Shown here: positions 24,201 to 31,757 of the stretch, one piece after another
Position numbering within the stretch: the stretch's first letter is position 1
Layout: the number at the start of each line of letters is the position of its first letter
Origin: Bacteroidales bacterium
GTDB taxonomy: Bacteria > Bacteroidota > Bacteroidia > Bacteroidales > VadinHA17
NCBI GenBank assembly: GCA_027028505.1
Contig: JALVJE010000067.1
Location: forward strand, 1 to 39,104
DNA length: 39,104 nucleotides
Direction: 5' to 3'
Program-made: the position numbers and the translations under genes
The notes under the pieces: model-generated
What the model was told of the DNA's origin: nothing
Database searches by the model: none
Seen by the model: only the letters and a program-made list of their open reading frames with translations

Positions 24201-25079
24201 ACCGTCACGGTCTTCGAACCTCCTGTAGTAGGGATCTACGATATCCAGTACACTACGGACGCTTCCGGCGACTCCCCCTACCTGGGGCAGCTCGTCAGGA
24301 CTTCCGGTATCGTAACCGCTGTTAATATCTATCAGAACTCCTTCAAAGGCTACTTCCTGCAGGATTCGGCCAAAGCCTGGAATGGTATCTATGTTTATGA
24401 TCCCGCTCACGATACTATCGTAGTAGGAGACAGTGTTACCATTGTAGGAGAGGTAACCGAATATTACAACCTCACAGAGATCAAGAACATCATGGAGCTG
24501 ACCCTGAACAGCCGTGACAATGCCCTTCCGGGCCCAGTCGAACTGACCACGGGAGAAGCCAGCAATGAAATGTGGGAAGGAGTATTTGTCACTTTCCACA
24601 ATGCAACGTGCCTGGACAACGACCTGGGCCACGGAGAAGTATCCGTCGACGATGGCTCCGGCGCCCTGATCGTGGATGACTTCCTGTATTATTATGACCC
24701 GGCCACCGACTTTGTCGTCGACAATGTCTATAACCTCACAGGGGTCATGAACTTCTCCTACGGGAACTTCAAGCTCAACCCCAGAAGCGCCGATGATATC
24801 TCTGATGTGACCGGTATCATCAACACCTTTGCCGGAGAGAACATCAAAGTCTGGCCAAACCCCTCCGACGGTAACTTCACCGTTACGGTGGAAGACATGA
24901 CCGGCGATGTGAGGATCACCATCCTGGATGCTACCGGCAGGGTTGTCCTGTCCCGCGAAGCAGGAAACAGCAACTTCGTCCATGAGGAGTTCAGCCTCTC
25001 CAATGCTTCCAATGGCCTCTACTTCATCCGTATCGACAACGGAAAAGAGATGACCGTAAAACGGATCGTGATCCGTTGA
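21234..25079 (+). CDS. Large multidomain T9SS-secreted protein with lamin-tail and Ig-like domains
   Basis: About 1,281 residues; the second ATG (MKKLLLPFLFIAVCWLPIHA) makes a better signal peptide than the first at 21228. Order: an N-terminal ExeM/lamin-tail-like region (WINEIHYDNAGTD, residues 25-195); an Fn3-like region (200-310); two tandem modules sharing DKDTVYV and IDSLYMGG/IDSVFFGG (315-510); a Big_5-like domain (511-615); a lamin-tail domain (LYFSEYIEGSGNNKALELYNPT, 618-780); two repeats of a DUF5018-like type (ITAFEL and ILNFSIEG, 800-1000); an OB-fold-like region (1005-1190); and a type A sorting domain (KVWPNPSDGNFTV to VKRIVIR). No nuclease or other catalytic domain is visible. 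Likely exported by T9SS and surface-attached. Confidence 0.85.
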   Translation: MKKLLLPFLFIAVCWLPIHAQPNAWINEIHYDNAGTDVNERVEVVIEDADSYDLVDFQVSLYNGYNGSIYGTATLDQFTRGTSVNGFTIFYFQFTGGIQNGPDGLALSYQGTLIPGQFLSYEGTFTAADGPAGGILSTDIGVSENSSAGENESLQLSGTGSVYSDFTWSDPAASTFGAVNNNQTLVSPGGDVTPPKWAAGYPIAIGRDVNAVVSVKTDEPGMAYAIAVASGSDAPTSEQVKAGGDYGSVTVVSAGNTAIMDDEHEFLINLTGLATQTSYDVWVVAEDNAATPNLQTDPVKIAINTIATRELTMTLPKDKDTVYVNGMLHFEWTSKNIDSLYMGGGMGGRFFIITDDDDRPISVDASLGSYDFKIPTGAEPGIYDIALMDAADTSFKDVADSLTLIDARVLEWVSPEDKDTVYVGDTIKLVWNAEYIDSVFFGGIDYTSGEGFMLEDENGNPLVFPASLGSFDLPIPLDAETDSVKLYIVDASDPSLRDSIDPLYILDTIAPVIDELTPANGAGDMPYMFTAMIEFNESVTILSGNIILHKEDGTVVQTYDLTGSNIQHDGSTIMFPIGVILDKGATYYFTMDADAVEDGQHNPFPGISDANTWRFTTAAKQLYFSEYIEGSGNNKALELYNPTDHTIDLSQYGIVNTSNGSNWYPPAPLTGTLAPGEVYTIISPDFDFSLLADSAAVVDTLWGRYVTYFNGDDARGLVQLIGGSWDDGANFTIIDQIGVEGDDPGSGWDVAGVGAATKDHTLIRKANVETGNATIGWEASAGTDAATSEWIVMPKDFADNLGYATPNASDNTTITAFELRDTTGNLVSTTVTIDSAAATITAEVIFSAEPMLDSLVAVITVADEGTTVPASGDTIDFTDPVTITVTAADGLTTRNWTVTVLAATTPSTAADILNFSIEGQTGDAVIDADNHTVTVEMPYGTDVTALTPVFEVSAGATADPPSGSALDFTNPIAISVTAEDGTTVINWTVTVTVFEPPVVGIYDIQYTTDASGDSPYLGQLVRTSGIVTAVNIYQNSFKGYFLQDSAKAWNGIYVYDPAHDTIVVGDSVTIVGEVTEYYNLTEIKNIMELTLNSRDNALPGPVELTTGEASNEMWEGVFVTFHNATCLDNDLGHGEVSVDDGSGALIVDDFLYYYDPATDFVVDNVYNLTGVMNFSYGNFKLNPRSADDISDVTGIINTFAGENIKVWPNPSDGNFTVTVEDMTGDVRITILDATGRVVLSREAGNSNFVHEEFSLSNASNGLYFIRIDNGKEMTVKRIVIR

Positions 25080-25100
25080 TGAACGATTGCTGCTTATTTT

Positions 25101-25132
25101 AAAAAGGCCGGAGAATTCTCCGGCCTTTTTTT
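25101..25132 (+). terminator. Rho-independent terminator
   Basis: AAAAAGGCCGGAGAA followed by its perfect inverse and a T7 run forms a 30-nt palindrome 21 nt after the stop of the large secreted protein. The A-run on the left makes it potentially bidirectional. Confidence 0.93.
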
Positions 25133-25179
25133 GTAATTTGCAGCAAAATTTTAAACCCTAACTTATATAATTTAGAATC

Positions 25180-28100
25180 ATGAGATCAAAAAATATTTTG
25201 CTTCTGGCACTTACCCTGCTCTTCTTCGTACCTGTCCTGCAGTTGTCTGCAGCAGACAAAAACAAGAAGAAGAAAGAACCTGCTACCGAAAAAAAAACGG
25301 ATACTTCTCTTTACTCCGGACTTAAATGGAGGAGTATAGGGCCCGCTTTTACCTCAGGCCGTATTTCCGATTTTGCCGTGCGGCCTGACAACCACCATGT
25401 GTGGTATGTAGCTTCTGCCGCAGGGCATATCTGGAAGACCACCGACAACGGCACCTCCTTTCAGCCTGTTTTCGACCATTACGGCGCCTATTCCATCGGG
25501 TGCCTGGCCATCGACCCCAACAATCCTGAGATCGTATGGGCCGGTACAGGTGAAAACAATTACCAGCGTGACCTGGGCTATGGCAACGGTATCTACAAAA
25601 CCGTCGATGGAGGAAAATCCTGGAAGAATATGGGCCTAAAAACTTCTCAGCATATCGGGATGATCGCCATCGATCCGCACAACAGTGACGTGGTATGGGT
25701 GGCTGCCCAGGGCTCGATCTGGGGACCGGGAGGAGACAGAGGACTGTACAAAACCACCGACGGGGGAAAAACCTGGGAAAAGGTACTTGACATCAGTGAG
25801 AATACGGGCGTCGGCACCGTCGTCCTGGACCCCCGCAATACCGATGTGGTGTATGCCACCAGCCTGCAGCGGCGGAGGCATGTGAACACGGCCATCGGCG
25901 GAGGTCCGGAGACCGCTTTCTACAAATCTACTGACGGCGGCAAGACCTGGCGGAAGCTTACCAGCGGTCTTCCCTCAGGCGATATGGGAGGCATTGGCCT
26001 GGCCATCTCCCCTGTCAACCCCGACGTGCTATACGCCAAAGTCCAGGCCGCCGGTGAAAGCAGCGGTTTCTACCGCTCTGTCGACCGGGGAGAATCCTGG
26101 AGCAAAATGAGCGATCACTTCTCCAGCGGACAGTACTTCAGCGAGATCGCCTGCGATCCCAAAGATGTCAATACGGTTTACAGTCTCGAAACGATTACAA
26201 AGGTGACCCATGACGGCGGCAGGACCTGGAAATCCCTTGGCAACAATCACCGTCATGTGGACGATCACGCCATGTGGATCGATCCCTCCGACCCCACCCA
26301 CTTCCTCATCGGAGGGGACGGTGGCGTCTACGAATCTTTTGACGGCGGGAAAAACTACCTTTTCAAAACCAACCTGCCCGTCACACAGTTCTACCGCGTA
26401 TACCTCGACAACTCCAAACCTTTTTATTACGTCTATGGCGGGACACAGGACAATAACTCTTTCGGCGGACCCTCCCGCAACACCTCCAGAGGAGGCGTCA
26501 CCAGCGGCGAATGGTTTGTCACTGTGGGAGGCGACGGCTTCTGGGGCGCCGTGGACCCCGAAGATCCCAACATCGTCTACTCGGAATGGCAGTATGGCAA
26601 CAGCGTACGCTATGACCGCAAGAGCGGCGAAGCCATCGACATCAAACCCCAGCCCAAAAAGGACGAACTCACTTTCCGCTGGAACTGGAGCTCCCCGCTG
26701 ATCATCAGCCCACACTCCCATACCCGCCTTTATGTGGCTGCCAACAAGGTGTTCCGCAGCGATGACCGCGGCAATAGCTGGACGGAGATCTCCGGCGATC
26801 TGACCCGATCCCTCGACCGGGATACTTTCCGCGTCATGGGCAAATTCTGGAGCGTCGACGCCGTGGCTAAAGACGTCTCTACCTCCCTTTACGGCACCAT
26901 CGTCGCCCTCGACGAATCGGAAGTGAAAGAAGGCCTTATTTACATAGGTACCGACGACGGACTGATACAAATAACCGACGACGGTGGTAAGACCTGGTAC
27001 AAAACAGCCACCTTCCCCGGCGTGCCGGAATATACCTACGTCAGCGATGTCTGCCCCTCCCGCTTTGACGAGAACATTGTCTTCGCCTCCTTCGACAACC
27101 GGAAAAGGAACGATTTCAAGCCCTACCTCCTCAAGAGCACTGACAAAGGCAAGACCTGGACCTCCATCGCTTCCAACCTGCCCGAAGAAGGAACAGTGCA
27201 TACCATCGCACAGGATCCCGTCGATGCCAACCTCCTCTTTGTCGGCACCGAATTCGGTTTCTATTTTTCACCCAACGGAGGAGAGGAATGGATCAAATTC
27301 AAGAACGGCCTGCCCGATATCGCGGTACGGGATATAGCCATCCAGAAAAGGGATAATGACTTGGTGATCGCCACCTTCGGCCGCGGATTTTATGTTCTCG
27401 ATGATTATACACCGCTGCGTCATTTCACACCGGAGGTCAAACAGAAAGACGCTTATATCTTCCCGGTCCGGGATGCTCTGATCTACATACAGACCCACAC
27501 CAAAGGCGCACAGGGATCCTCCTATTATCTTGCCAAAAACCCGCCTTTCGGGGCAACGTTCACCTACTATCTGAAAGAATCTCTGAAAACAGACAAGCAG
27601 AAACGCCACGAACTGGAGAAAAAAGAGTTCGAAAAAGGTGAGAAGATCAAAGGACTCACCTGGGATGAGGTGAGAAAGGAAAATCTGGAAGAGAAACCGC
27701 ATCTGATCTTCACTGTAACTGATGCTGAGGGTCAGGTAGTACGAAAAATAAACACCTCAGGCAGCAAAGGCATCCATCGCATCACCTGGAACCTGCGGTA
27801 CAGTTCGCCTTTCCCCTTGCATCTGCGTAACGGGAAGTATGATCCCCTGGCCAAAGACAATGACGGCATGCTGGCTATACCCGGCAAATATTTTGTCTCT
27901 CTTTCGGTTTCCGACCACGGGAAGATCACGGAACTCGTTCCCCCCGTTCCCTTCGAAGCAGTAAAGCTGAACAACAGTACCCTGCCCTCCGATCCTGAAA
28001 GTGTCTTTGAATTCGAGAAAAAAGCTTCTCTGCTGGCAGGGAAGATACAGGGTGCCATGAACCGTACTGCCGAACTGATCAAAGAGAACGAGCAGATCCT

Positions 28101-28467
28101 GCAGACCCTCGACCATGCCCCCGGGGCTACGCCGGAGATGCTGCAACAGGCCCGCAAGATACAGAAAGAGCTCAATGATATTCAGTTCGCTTTCAACGGA
28201 TTCACCCCCAAAGCCAGCTGGGAGGAGATCCCGCCGCACAAAATGCCGCTGGCCGTCAGGATGAACAACATGATCTACACCCATTGGGGCTCCACAGCGA
28301 ACATCACCCGGACGGAAAAAGATGATTACAACATCCTGTCCGAAGAGCTGCCTCCACTGCTGGAGAAGATCAGGAACATTTACGAGAAAGAGATCAAACC
28401 TCTGGAAAAACAACTGGAACAGATCAATGCTCCCTGGACACCCGGGCGCCTGCCCGACGCAAAATAG
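25180..28467 (+). CDS. BNR/Asp-box (sortilin-VPS10-like) beta-propeller exported protein
   Basis: 1,095 residues. The signal peptide MRSKNILLLALTLLFFVPVLQLSA is followed by a Lys-rich linker. A tandem beta-propeller follows with about ten Asp-box motifs (KTTDNGTSF, KTVDGGKSW, KTTDGGKTW, KSTDGGKTW, RSVDRGESW, SDDRGNSW, ITDDGGKTW, KSTDKGKTW). The N-terminal GLKWRSIGPAFTSGRISDFAVRPDN is typical of a widespread Bacteroidota family annotated as glycosyl hydrolase. Sialidase catalytic residues are not evident, so enzymatic activity is unproven. The C-terminal part has an Fn3-like region and a helical end, with no T9SS sorting domain. It stands between two terminators. Confidence 0.87.
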   Translation: MRSKNILLLALTLLFFVPVLQLSAADKNKKKKEPATEKKTDTSLYSGLKWRSIGPAFTSGRISDFAVRPDNHHVWYVASAAGHIWKTTDNGTSFQPVFDHYGAYSIGCLAIDPNNPEIVWAGTGENNYQRDLGYGNGIYKTVDGGKSWKNMGLKTSQHIGMIAIDPHNSDVVWVAAQGSIWGPGGDRGLYKTTDGGKTWEKVLDISENTGVGTVVLDPRNTDVVYATSLQRRRHVNTAIGGGPETAFYKSTDGGKTWRKLTSGLPSGDMGGIGLAISPVNPDVLYAKVQAAGESSGFYRSVDRGESWSKMSDHFSSGQYFSEIACDPKDVNTVYSLETITKVTHDGGRTWKSLGNNHRHVDDHAMWIDPSDPTHFLIGGDGGVYESFDGGKNYLFKTNLPVTQFYRVYLDNSKPFYYVYGGTQDNNSFGGPSRNTSRGGVTSGEWFVTVGGDGFWGAVDPEDPNIVYSEWQYGNSVRYDRKSGEAIDIKPQPKKDELTFRWNWSSPLIISPHSHTRLYVAANKVFRSDDRGNSWTEISGDLTRSLDRDTFRVMGKFWSVDAVAKDVSTSLYGTIVALDESEVKEGLIYIGTDDGLIQITDDGGKTWYKTATFPGVPEYTYVSDVCPSRFDENIVFASFDNRKRNDFKPYLLKSTDKGKTWTSIASNLPEEGTVHTIAQDPVDANLLFVGTEFGFYFSPNGGEEWIKFKNGLPDIAVRDIAIQKRDNDLVIATFGRGFYVLDDYTPLRHFTPEVKQKDAYIFPVRDALIYIQTHTKGAQGSSYYLAKNPPFGATFTYYLKESLKTDKQKRHELEKKEFEKGEKIKGLTWDEVRKENLEEKPHLIFTVTDAEGQVVRKINTSGSKGIHRITWNLRYSSPFPLHLRNGKYDPLAKDNDGMLAIPGKYFVSLSVSDHGKITELVPPVPFEAVKLNNSTLPSDPESVFEFEKKASLLAGKIQGAMNRTAELIKENEQILQTLDHAPGATPEMLQQARKIQKELNDIQFAFNGFTPKASWEEIPPHKMPLAVRMNNMIYTHWGSTANITRTEKDDYNILSEELPPLLEKIRNIYEKEIKPLEKQLEQINAPWTPGRLPDAK

Positions 28468-28500
28468 CAATAAGGATATGAAAAAGTAAAGGTCATTCCG

Positions 28501-28536
28501 CCCCGGGAATTCATTTGGATTCCCGGGGTTTTGTTT
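28501..28536 (+). terminator. Rho-independent terminator between convergent genes
   Basis: CCCCGGGAAT and ATTCCCGGGG form a perfect 10-bp stem with an 8-nt loop, followed by TTTTGTTTT. It lies 33 nt after the propeller gene stop and ends just before the protease stop. Confidence 0.9.
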
Positions 28537-28539
28537 TGA

Positions 28540-30207
28540 TCAGAAGATCACGATCTTTTTATATACCGGCATACGGCGATCACTCAGGCTGATCAGATAG
28601 ACCCCCGGAGCAACATCTGCCAGGTTCACCGGAAAAGTATGTCCTTCCTCCGGTATGGTATGTTCGAAGATCACTTTGCCTGTAAGATCATAGATCCTGA
28701 TCCTGTCGGGCTGAAATGACCCGCAGGACCACTCTACCCGGAAAGAACCGTCAGAAGGGTTGGGTATGAGTCTGATACCGGCATCATCCATGGATCGCGT
28801 CTGCACACCGGTCACGGCAGGACCATAGCCCTGCAGGGAGATGATGCCCGTGGTGTCGGGATCCAGCCAGTAACGCAACTGTTCCGTTTTCCGGGAATAA
28901 TCAGCAAAAGAATGGGAAAATTTCTCAAAAAAAGCATCTGCCGAAGTGCAGTTGGCCACCACACTCCCGCCTGTCAGGTCGCCCACGATCAGATGGTTCT
29001 GGTCAAACAAGGGACTTCCCGAAGAACCTCCTTCCGTAATACCCAGGGTCCAGTTATCGATGTACCAGTGTGTACTGTCGTCATAATCCCACTCATAAAC
29101 AAAATCTCCCGTCACCGGTGATTTGTTGTACAATGCGATCTTCTTCACATCCCCCATCGGATGATGGATACACACCACCTTCTCCGCGGCATCGGGGGAG
29201 GCATTCCAGCCGGCAAAGTAAGGCTTATAAGCATGTGGAATGGTATCACTCATCTTCACAAGAGAAAAATCCAGATTGGTGGTGGTGGCCTGAATGGCAG
29301 AACCCGAAAGGGTTTGTGATACATCACCGTCAGGGCCGTTGCAGGTGGGGCTCTCATAATTAAAGTAGAACACAGAGGTCTGGGCTTCATAATAGGTGGG
29401 CAGACAATGATTGGCCGTCAGGAAAAAAGGCGTTTCATCAAACCTAGTCGTATTGATCAGCGAACCGGTGCACAGATAAGAGTTCCCATTCATTTTGGAG
29501 AAGATGATGCGGCAAATGGCATGTTTCTCAACCTGCCAGTCCGCGCCCTCAGGACAATTGATGTCTTTGTTACAGGGTTGTGACATACCAAACCGGTCAT
29601 CCTGCGTACCCAGAACATCCCGGTAGGCGTGTCCTACCGTGCCGATACTTACGGAACCCCTGAAAGGAGCATCATAAGGTTCAAAATACTCCACAATGAT
29701 CTCATCTCCCGGCAAAGGCGCCACAGCCAAAGCCCCCCACGGCTTATTGTTCTCGGAGGTAAAAGCCCCCAGGACATGCGAATGATCCGGATCATATAAA
29801 AAGAGCTTAGCTCCCGGGGGGATCCTGAATTTATCGAAAATCAGATGGATGGAATATGCCCCGGCAGACCTGATATCTACCCTCCACAACTCCCCTTTCC
29901 CTTTTATCTCCTGAAGCAGCCCGGAATTCTCCGGGGACAGACTGACCTGGAAATTCTTGGAAAAACGCCGGGGATAGTCCGGCATCGTATCGGTGAAAGC
30001 ATCTTCCGCCAGCAATCGGTCAACATCCACCTTTCCCATCTGAACAACCGGGACAGCGCTTTTGCTCTTGAACGAGAAACTGAGCGGTATTCCACCGTGA
30101 CTGATCTGAGCAACCGCACTGAAACTCATAAAGATCAGCAGAACACCTGTCATACCGGGAAAAAGCATAAGAATGCGCGATCTTTTCATTTTCATTTGCA
30201 CTTTCAT
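28540..30207 (-). CDS. T9SS-sorted trypsin-like serine protease (lysyl endopeptidase-like)
   Basis: 555 residues. Signal peptide about 1-34 (MLFPGMTGVLLIFMSFSAVAQ). A beta-rich pre-region (residues 45-200) contains GELWRVDIRSAGAYSIHLIFDKFRIPPGAKLFLYDP, typical of Bacteroidota lysyl-endopeptidase-like proteins. The S1 protease domain has His267 (FFLTANHC), Asp313 (TNLDFSLVKM) and Ser396 (TEGGSSGSPLF), so the triad is complete. Paired cysteines suggest disulfides. The C-terminal type A sorting domain runs RLIPNPSDGSFRVEW to PVYKKIVIF. It is an active extracellular protease by sequence; Lys specificity is inferred from family resemblance only. Confidence 0.9.
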   Translation of the reverse strand: MKVQMKMKRSRILMLFPGMTGVLLIFMSFSAVAQISHGGIPLSFSFKSKSAVPVVQMGKVDVDRLLAEDAFTDTMPDYPRRFSKNFQVSLSPENSGLLQEIKGKGELWRVDIRSAGAYSIHLIFDKFRIPPGAKLFLYDPDHSHVLGAFTSENNKPWGALAVAPLPGDEIIVEYFEPYDAPFRGSVSIGTVGHAYRDVLGTQDDRFGMSQPCNKDINCPEGADWQVEKHAICRIIFSKMNGNSYLCTGSLINTTRFDETPFFLTANHCLPTYYEAQTSVFYFNYESPTCNGPDGDVSQTLSGSAIQATTTNLDFSLVKMSDTIPHAYKPYFAGWNASPDAAEKVVCIHHPMGDVKKIALYNKSPVTGDFVYEWDYDDSTHWYIDNWTLGITEGGSSGSPLFDQNHLIVGDLTGGSVVANCTSADAFFEKFSHSFADYSRKTEQLRYWLDPDTTGIISLQGYGPAVTGVQTRSMDDAGIRLIPNPSDGSFRVEWSCGSFQPDRIRIYDLTGKVIFEHTIPEEGHTFPVNLADVAPGVYLISLSDRRMPVYKKIVIF

Positions 30208-30564
30208 GAGATCAATTCGTCAATAATAAAAAAGATCATTGATAAAAATATATGAATATACTCCGATTACTACGGAGATCCCGGTTTTCACCCCGGAAGA
30301 TCCGGTACTTACCCTATCTTTTTCTACTCAAAATAAAACATTTTCCGCGATGTATCGTAATGAATTTTAGAAAGGATTATTTGATTGCCCCCGGGATCTC
30401 AAAAGATCCCGAAGGTATCATAGAGACATGGCAGAATAATTTTATTGTTTATAGTACGTTTTGGTGTTGTTGTTATGTTTTTCACCGCCATGTTTGTTTT
30501 ATCATAAAATTCCTTTAACTTTGTTGAAAATAACAATACACCAAAGACAATTTAATCCGGAATA
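30208..30564. other. Divergent intergenic region with a hairpin and one strong promoter
   Basis: A 357-bp spacer between the protease (leftward) and the small lipoprotein (rightward). It contains a perfect 8-bp hairpin CGGGATCT-CAAA-AGATCCCG (30392-30411) without a T-tract, and the promoter annotated at 30493-30523. The track ORF 30252..30518 runs through it but lacks any family resemblance or signal, and I do not accept it. Confidence 0.6.
30493..30523 (+). promoter_or_regulatory. Promoter of the small lipoprotein/beta-barrel operon
   Basis: TTTG, exactly 19 nt, TAACTTTG: a perfect Bacteroidota -33/-7 promoter. Expected transcription start near 30530, about 35 nt before the small ORF. Confidence 0.87.
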
Positions 30565-30693
30565 ATGATGAAGAAAGTGATCGTAATTGCCGTAGTGTCT
30601 TTATTTCTCGCAGGGCTTTTTACTTCTTGCAACAATGAAACATGTCCTGCCTACAGCAAAGCAGAGACGCATCAGACAGGATCCAACGGGTAA
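30565..30693 (+). CDS. Small predicted lipoprotein (42 residues)
   Basis: Too short for the ORF track. MMKKVIVIAVVSLFLAGLFTSC is a lipoprotein signal with the lipobox Cys at residue 22. The mature part is only about 20 residues (CNNETCPAYSKAETHQTGSNG). It has its own perfect promoter, and its stop lies 46 nt before the beta-barrel gene. Similar tiny lipoproteins containing CPAY are, to my knowledge, seen in other Bacteroidota, but no function is known to me. Confidence 0.72.
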   Translation: MMKKVIVIAVVSLFLAGLFTSCNNETCPAYSKAETHQTGSNG

Positions 30694-30739
30694 GCAGGCA
30701 TCGGCCGGCTTCCCAATATTTTTTACATACGAACAAGTC

Positions 30740-31543
30740 ATGAAGAAAGTAATAATCCTATTCACTTTCTTCCTTTTTTTTGTTTTCACCGCACTGGGAC
30801 AGGGAGAAATAGATAACCAGCAGAAGATCTTCTACCGGAATGAATCCACTTTTGGTTTCTCGCTTAACTCCACGGGCTACGGTGCCAGCTACCGTTACGG
30901 CAAAAGGATCAACTACCTGAACAAAAGGCTTTTTGAAGGGGATTTCAACTATTTCCGCCATCCCAAGGAGATCAAAATGTACAATCCCTATTCACCCAAC
31001 TCCCGGGGATTCGTTTACGGCAAAACCAACCTTTTTTTCAATATAAGGCTGGGATATGGTTTCCAGCGCGACCTCTTCCGCAAGATCGACAAAGGCGGTG
31101 TGGCCGTTCGCTATTTTTTCACCTTCGGCCCGAGCATCGGCTTTTATAAACCCATCTACTACGAGGTCATCTATTTCCTTTCGATGAATACCTACACCAT
31201 CGTGGAGATGAAGTTCGATCCCACCTCCCTGCACTCTCCCAACGACATATACGGCCGGGCCTCCTTCTTTAAAGGATGGGACGAAGTGAAATTCGTGCCG
31301 GGGGGGTATGCTAAATTCGGCTTTAATTTTGAGTTCAGCAAATTCGACCCCTTTGTCCAGTCTCTCGAAGGCGGTATTACCGTCGATGCCTATCCCTGGA
31401 GGGTCCCTATCATGGCCTCCCCCGATAACAACAGCATCTTTATCTCCCTCTTCGCCTGCTTCCGCTTCGGCAAGATCATCGACAAGTACTACAAGAAAGC
31501 CTACGAGAAAAACCAGCAACTGGACAACTCTTTCTCGTATTAG
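30740..31543 (+). CDS. Predicted outer-membrane beta-barrel protein, unknown function
   Basis: 267 residues from the ATG at 30740 (MKKVIILFTFFLFFVFTALGQ, a clean signal peptide). The ORF track start at 30635 adds an out-of-context N-terminus overlapping the small lipoprotein gene. The mature protein alternates aromatic and polar residues (STFGFSLNSTGYGASYRYGKRIN, LFFNIRLGYGFQRDLF, FFTFGPSIGFYKPIYYEVIYF), as in an 8-12 strand barrel. KFGFNFEFSKFDPFVQSLEGGITVDAYP is probably conserved in the family. The end FACFRFGKIIDKYYKKAYEKNQ is not barrel-like. TAG stop fused to heptad array 4. Confidence 0.75.
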   Translation: MKKVIILFTFFLFFVFTALGQGEIDNQQKIFYRNESTFGFSLNSTGYGASYRYGKRINYLNKRLFEGDFNYFRHPKEIKMYNPYSPNSRGFVYGKTNLFFNIRLGYGFQRDLFRKIDKGGVAVRYFFTFGPSIGFYKPIYYEVIYFLSMNTYTIVEMKFDPTSLHSPNDIYGRASFFKGWDEVKFVPGGYAKFGFNFEFSKFDPFVQSLEGGITVDAYPWRVPIMASPDNNSIFISLFACFRFGKIIDKYYKKAYEKNQQLDNSFSY

Positions 31544-31611
31544 TTCCAAGTTCATGGTTCCAAGTTCATAGTTCATAGTTCATAGTTCATAGTTCATAGT
31601 TCATAGTTCAT
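31542..31611 (+). repeat. Heptad array 4 (10 units) downstream of the beta-barrel gene
   Basis: Ten units: agttcca, agttcat, ggttcca, then seven identical agttcat. The first unit begins at the AG of the TAG stop, the same register as at pyk and the dehydrogenase. A near-palindrome CCTGCCTACCGGCAGGCAGG follows at 31628-31647. Confidence 0.93.
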
Positions 31612-31627
31612 AGTTGCCCCATTATTC

Positions 31628-31647
31628 CCTGCCTACCGGCAGGCAGG
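31628..31647. repeat. CCTGCC...GGCAGG near-palindrome
   Basis: A 20-bp near-palindrome related to the perfect CCTGCCTAGGCAGG at 18655-18668. Both copies lie next to heptad repeats. Confidence 0.6.
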
Positions 31648-31680
31648 CATCTTTCCATTATTCCATTCTTCCCTCTTTTT

Positions 31681-31711
31681 TTTGTCAGGTCAAGAGAATG
31701 TGCTATTTTTG
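31681..31711 (+). promoter_or_regulatory. Promoter of gap
   Basis: TTTG, exactly 19 nt, TATTTTTG: a perfect -33/-7 match. Transcription would start near 31718, leaving about 40 nt of AT-rich leader before the GAPDH ATG. Confidence 0.9.
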
Positions 31712-31757
31712 CGTGATTTTTTCAACATAATTTCATTCATTTTAATTAATAGAAACC

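Noticed and set aside
26029-27201. 390-residue minus-strand ORF
   Set aside because: Antisense shadow of the Asp-box beta-propeller gene, which has a signal peptide and repeated motifs.
25180-28467. Sialidase
   Set aside because: Asp-boxes alone do not make a sialidase; the catalytic Arg triad and Tyr/Glu pair are not evident.
30252-30518. 88-residue ORF in the spacer upstream of the small lipoprotein
   Set aside because: It runs through the -33/-7 promoter and a hairpin, has low-complexity basic sequence and no family resemblance.
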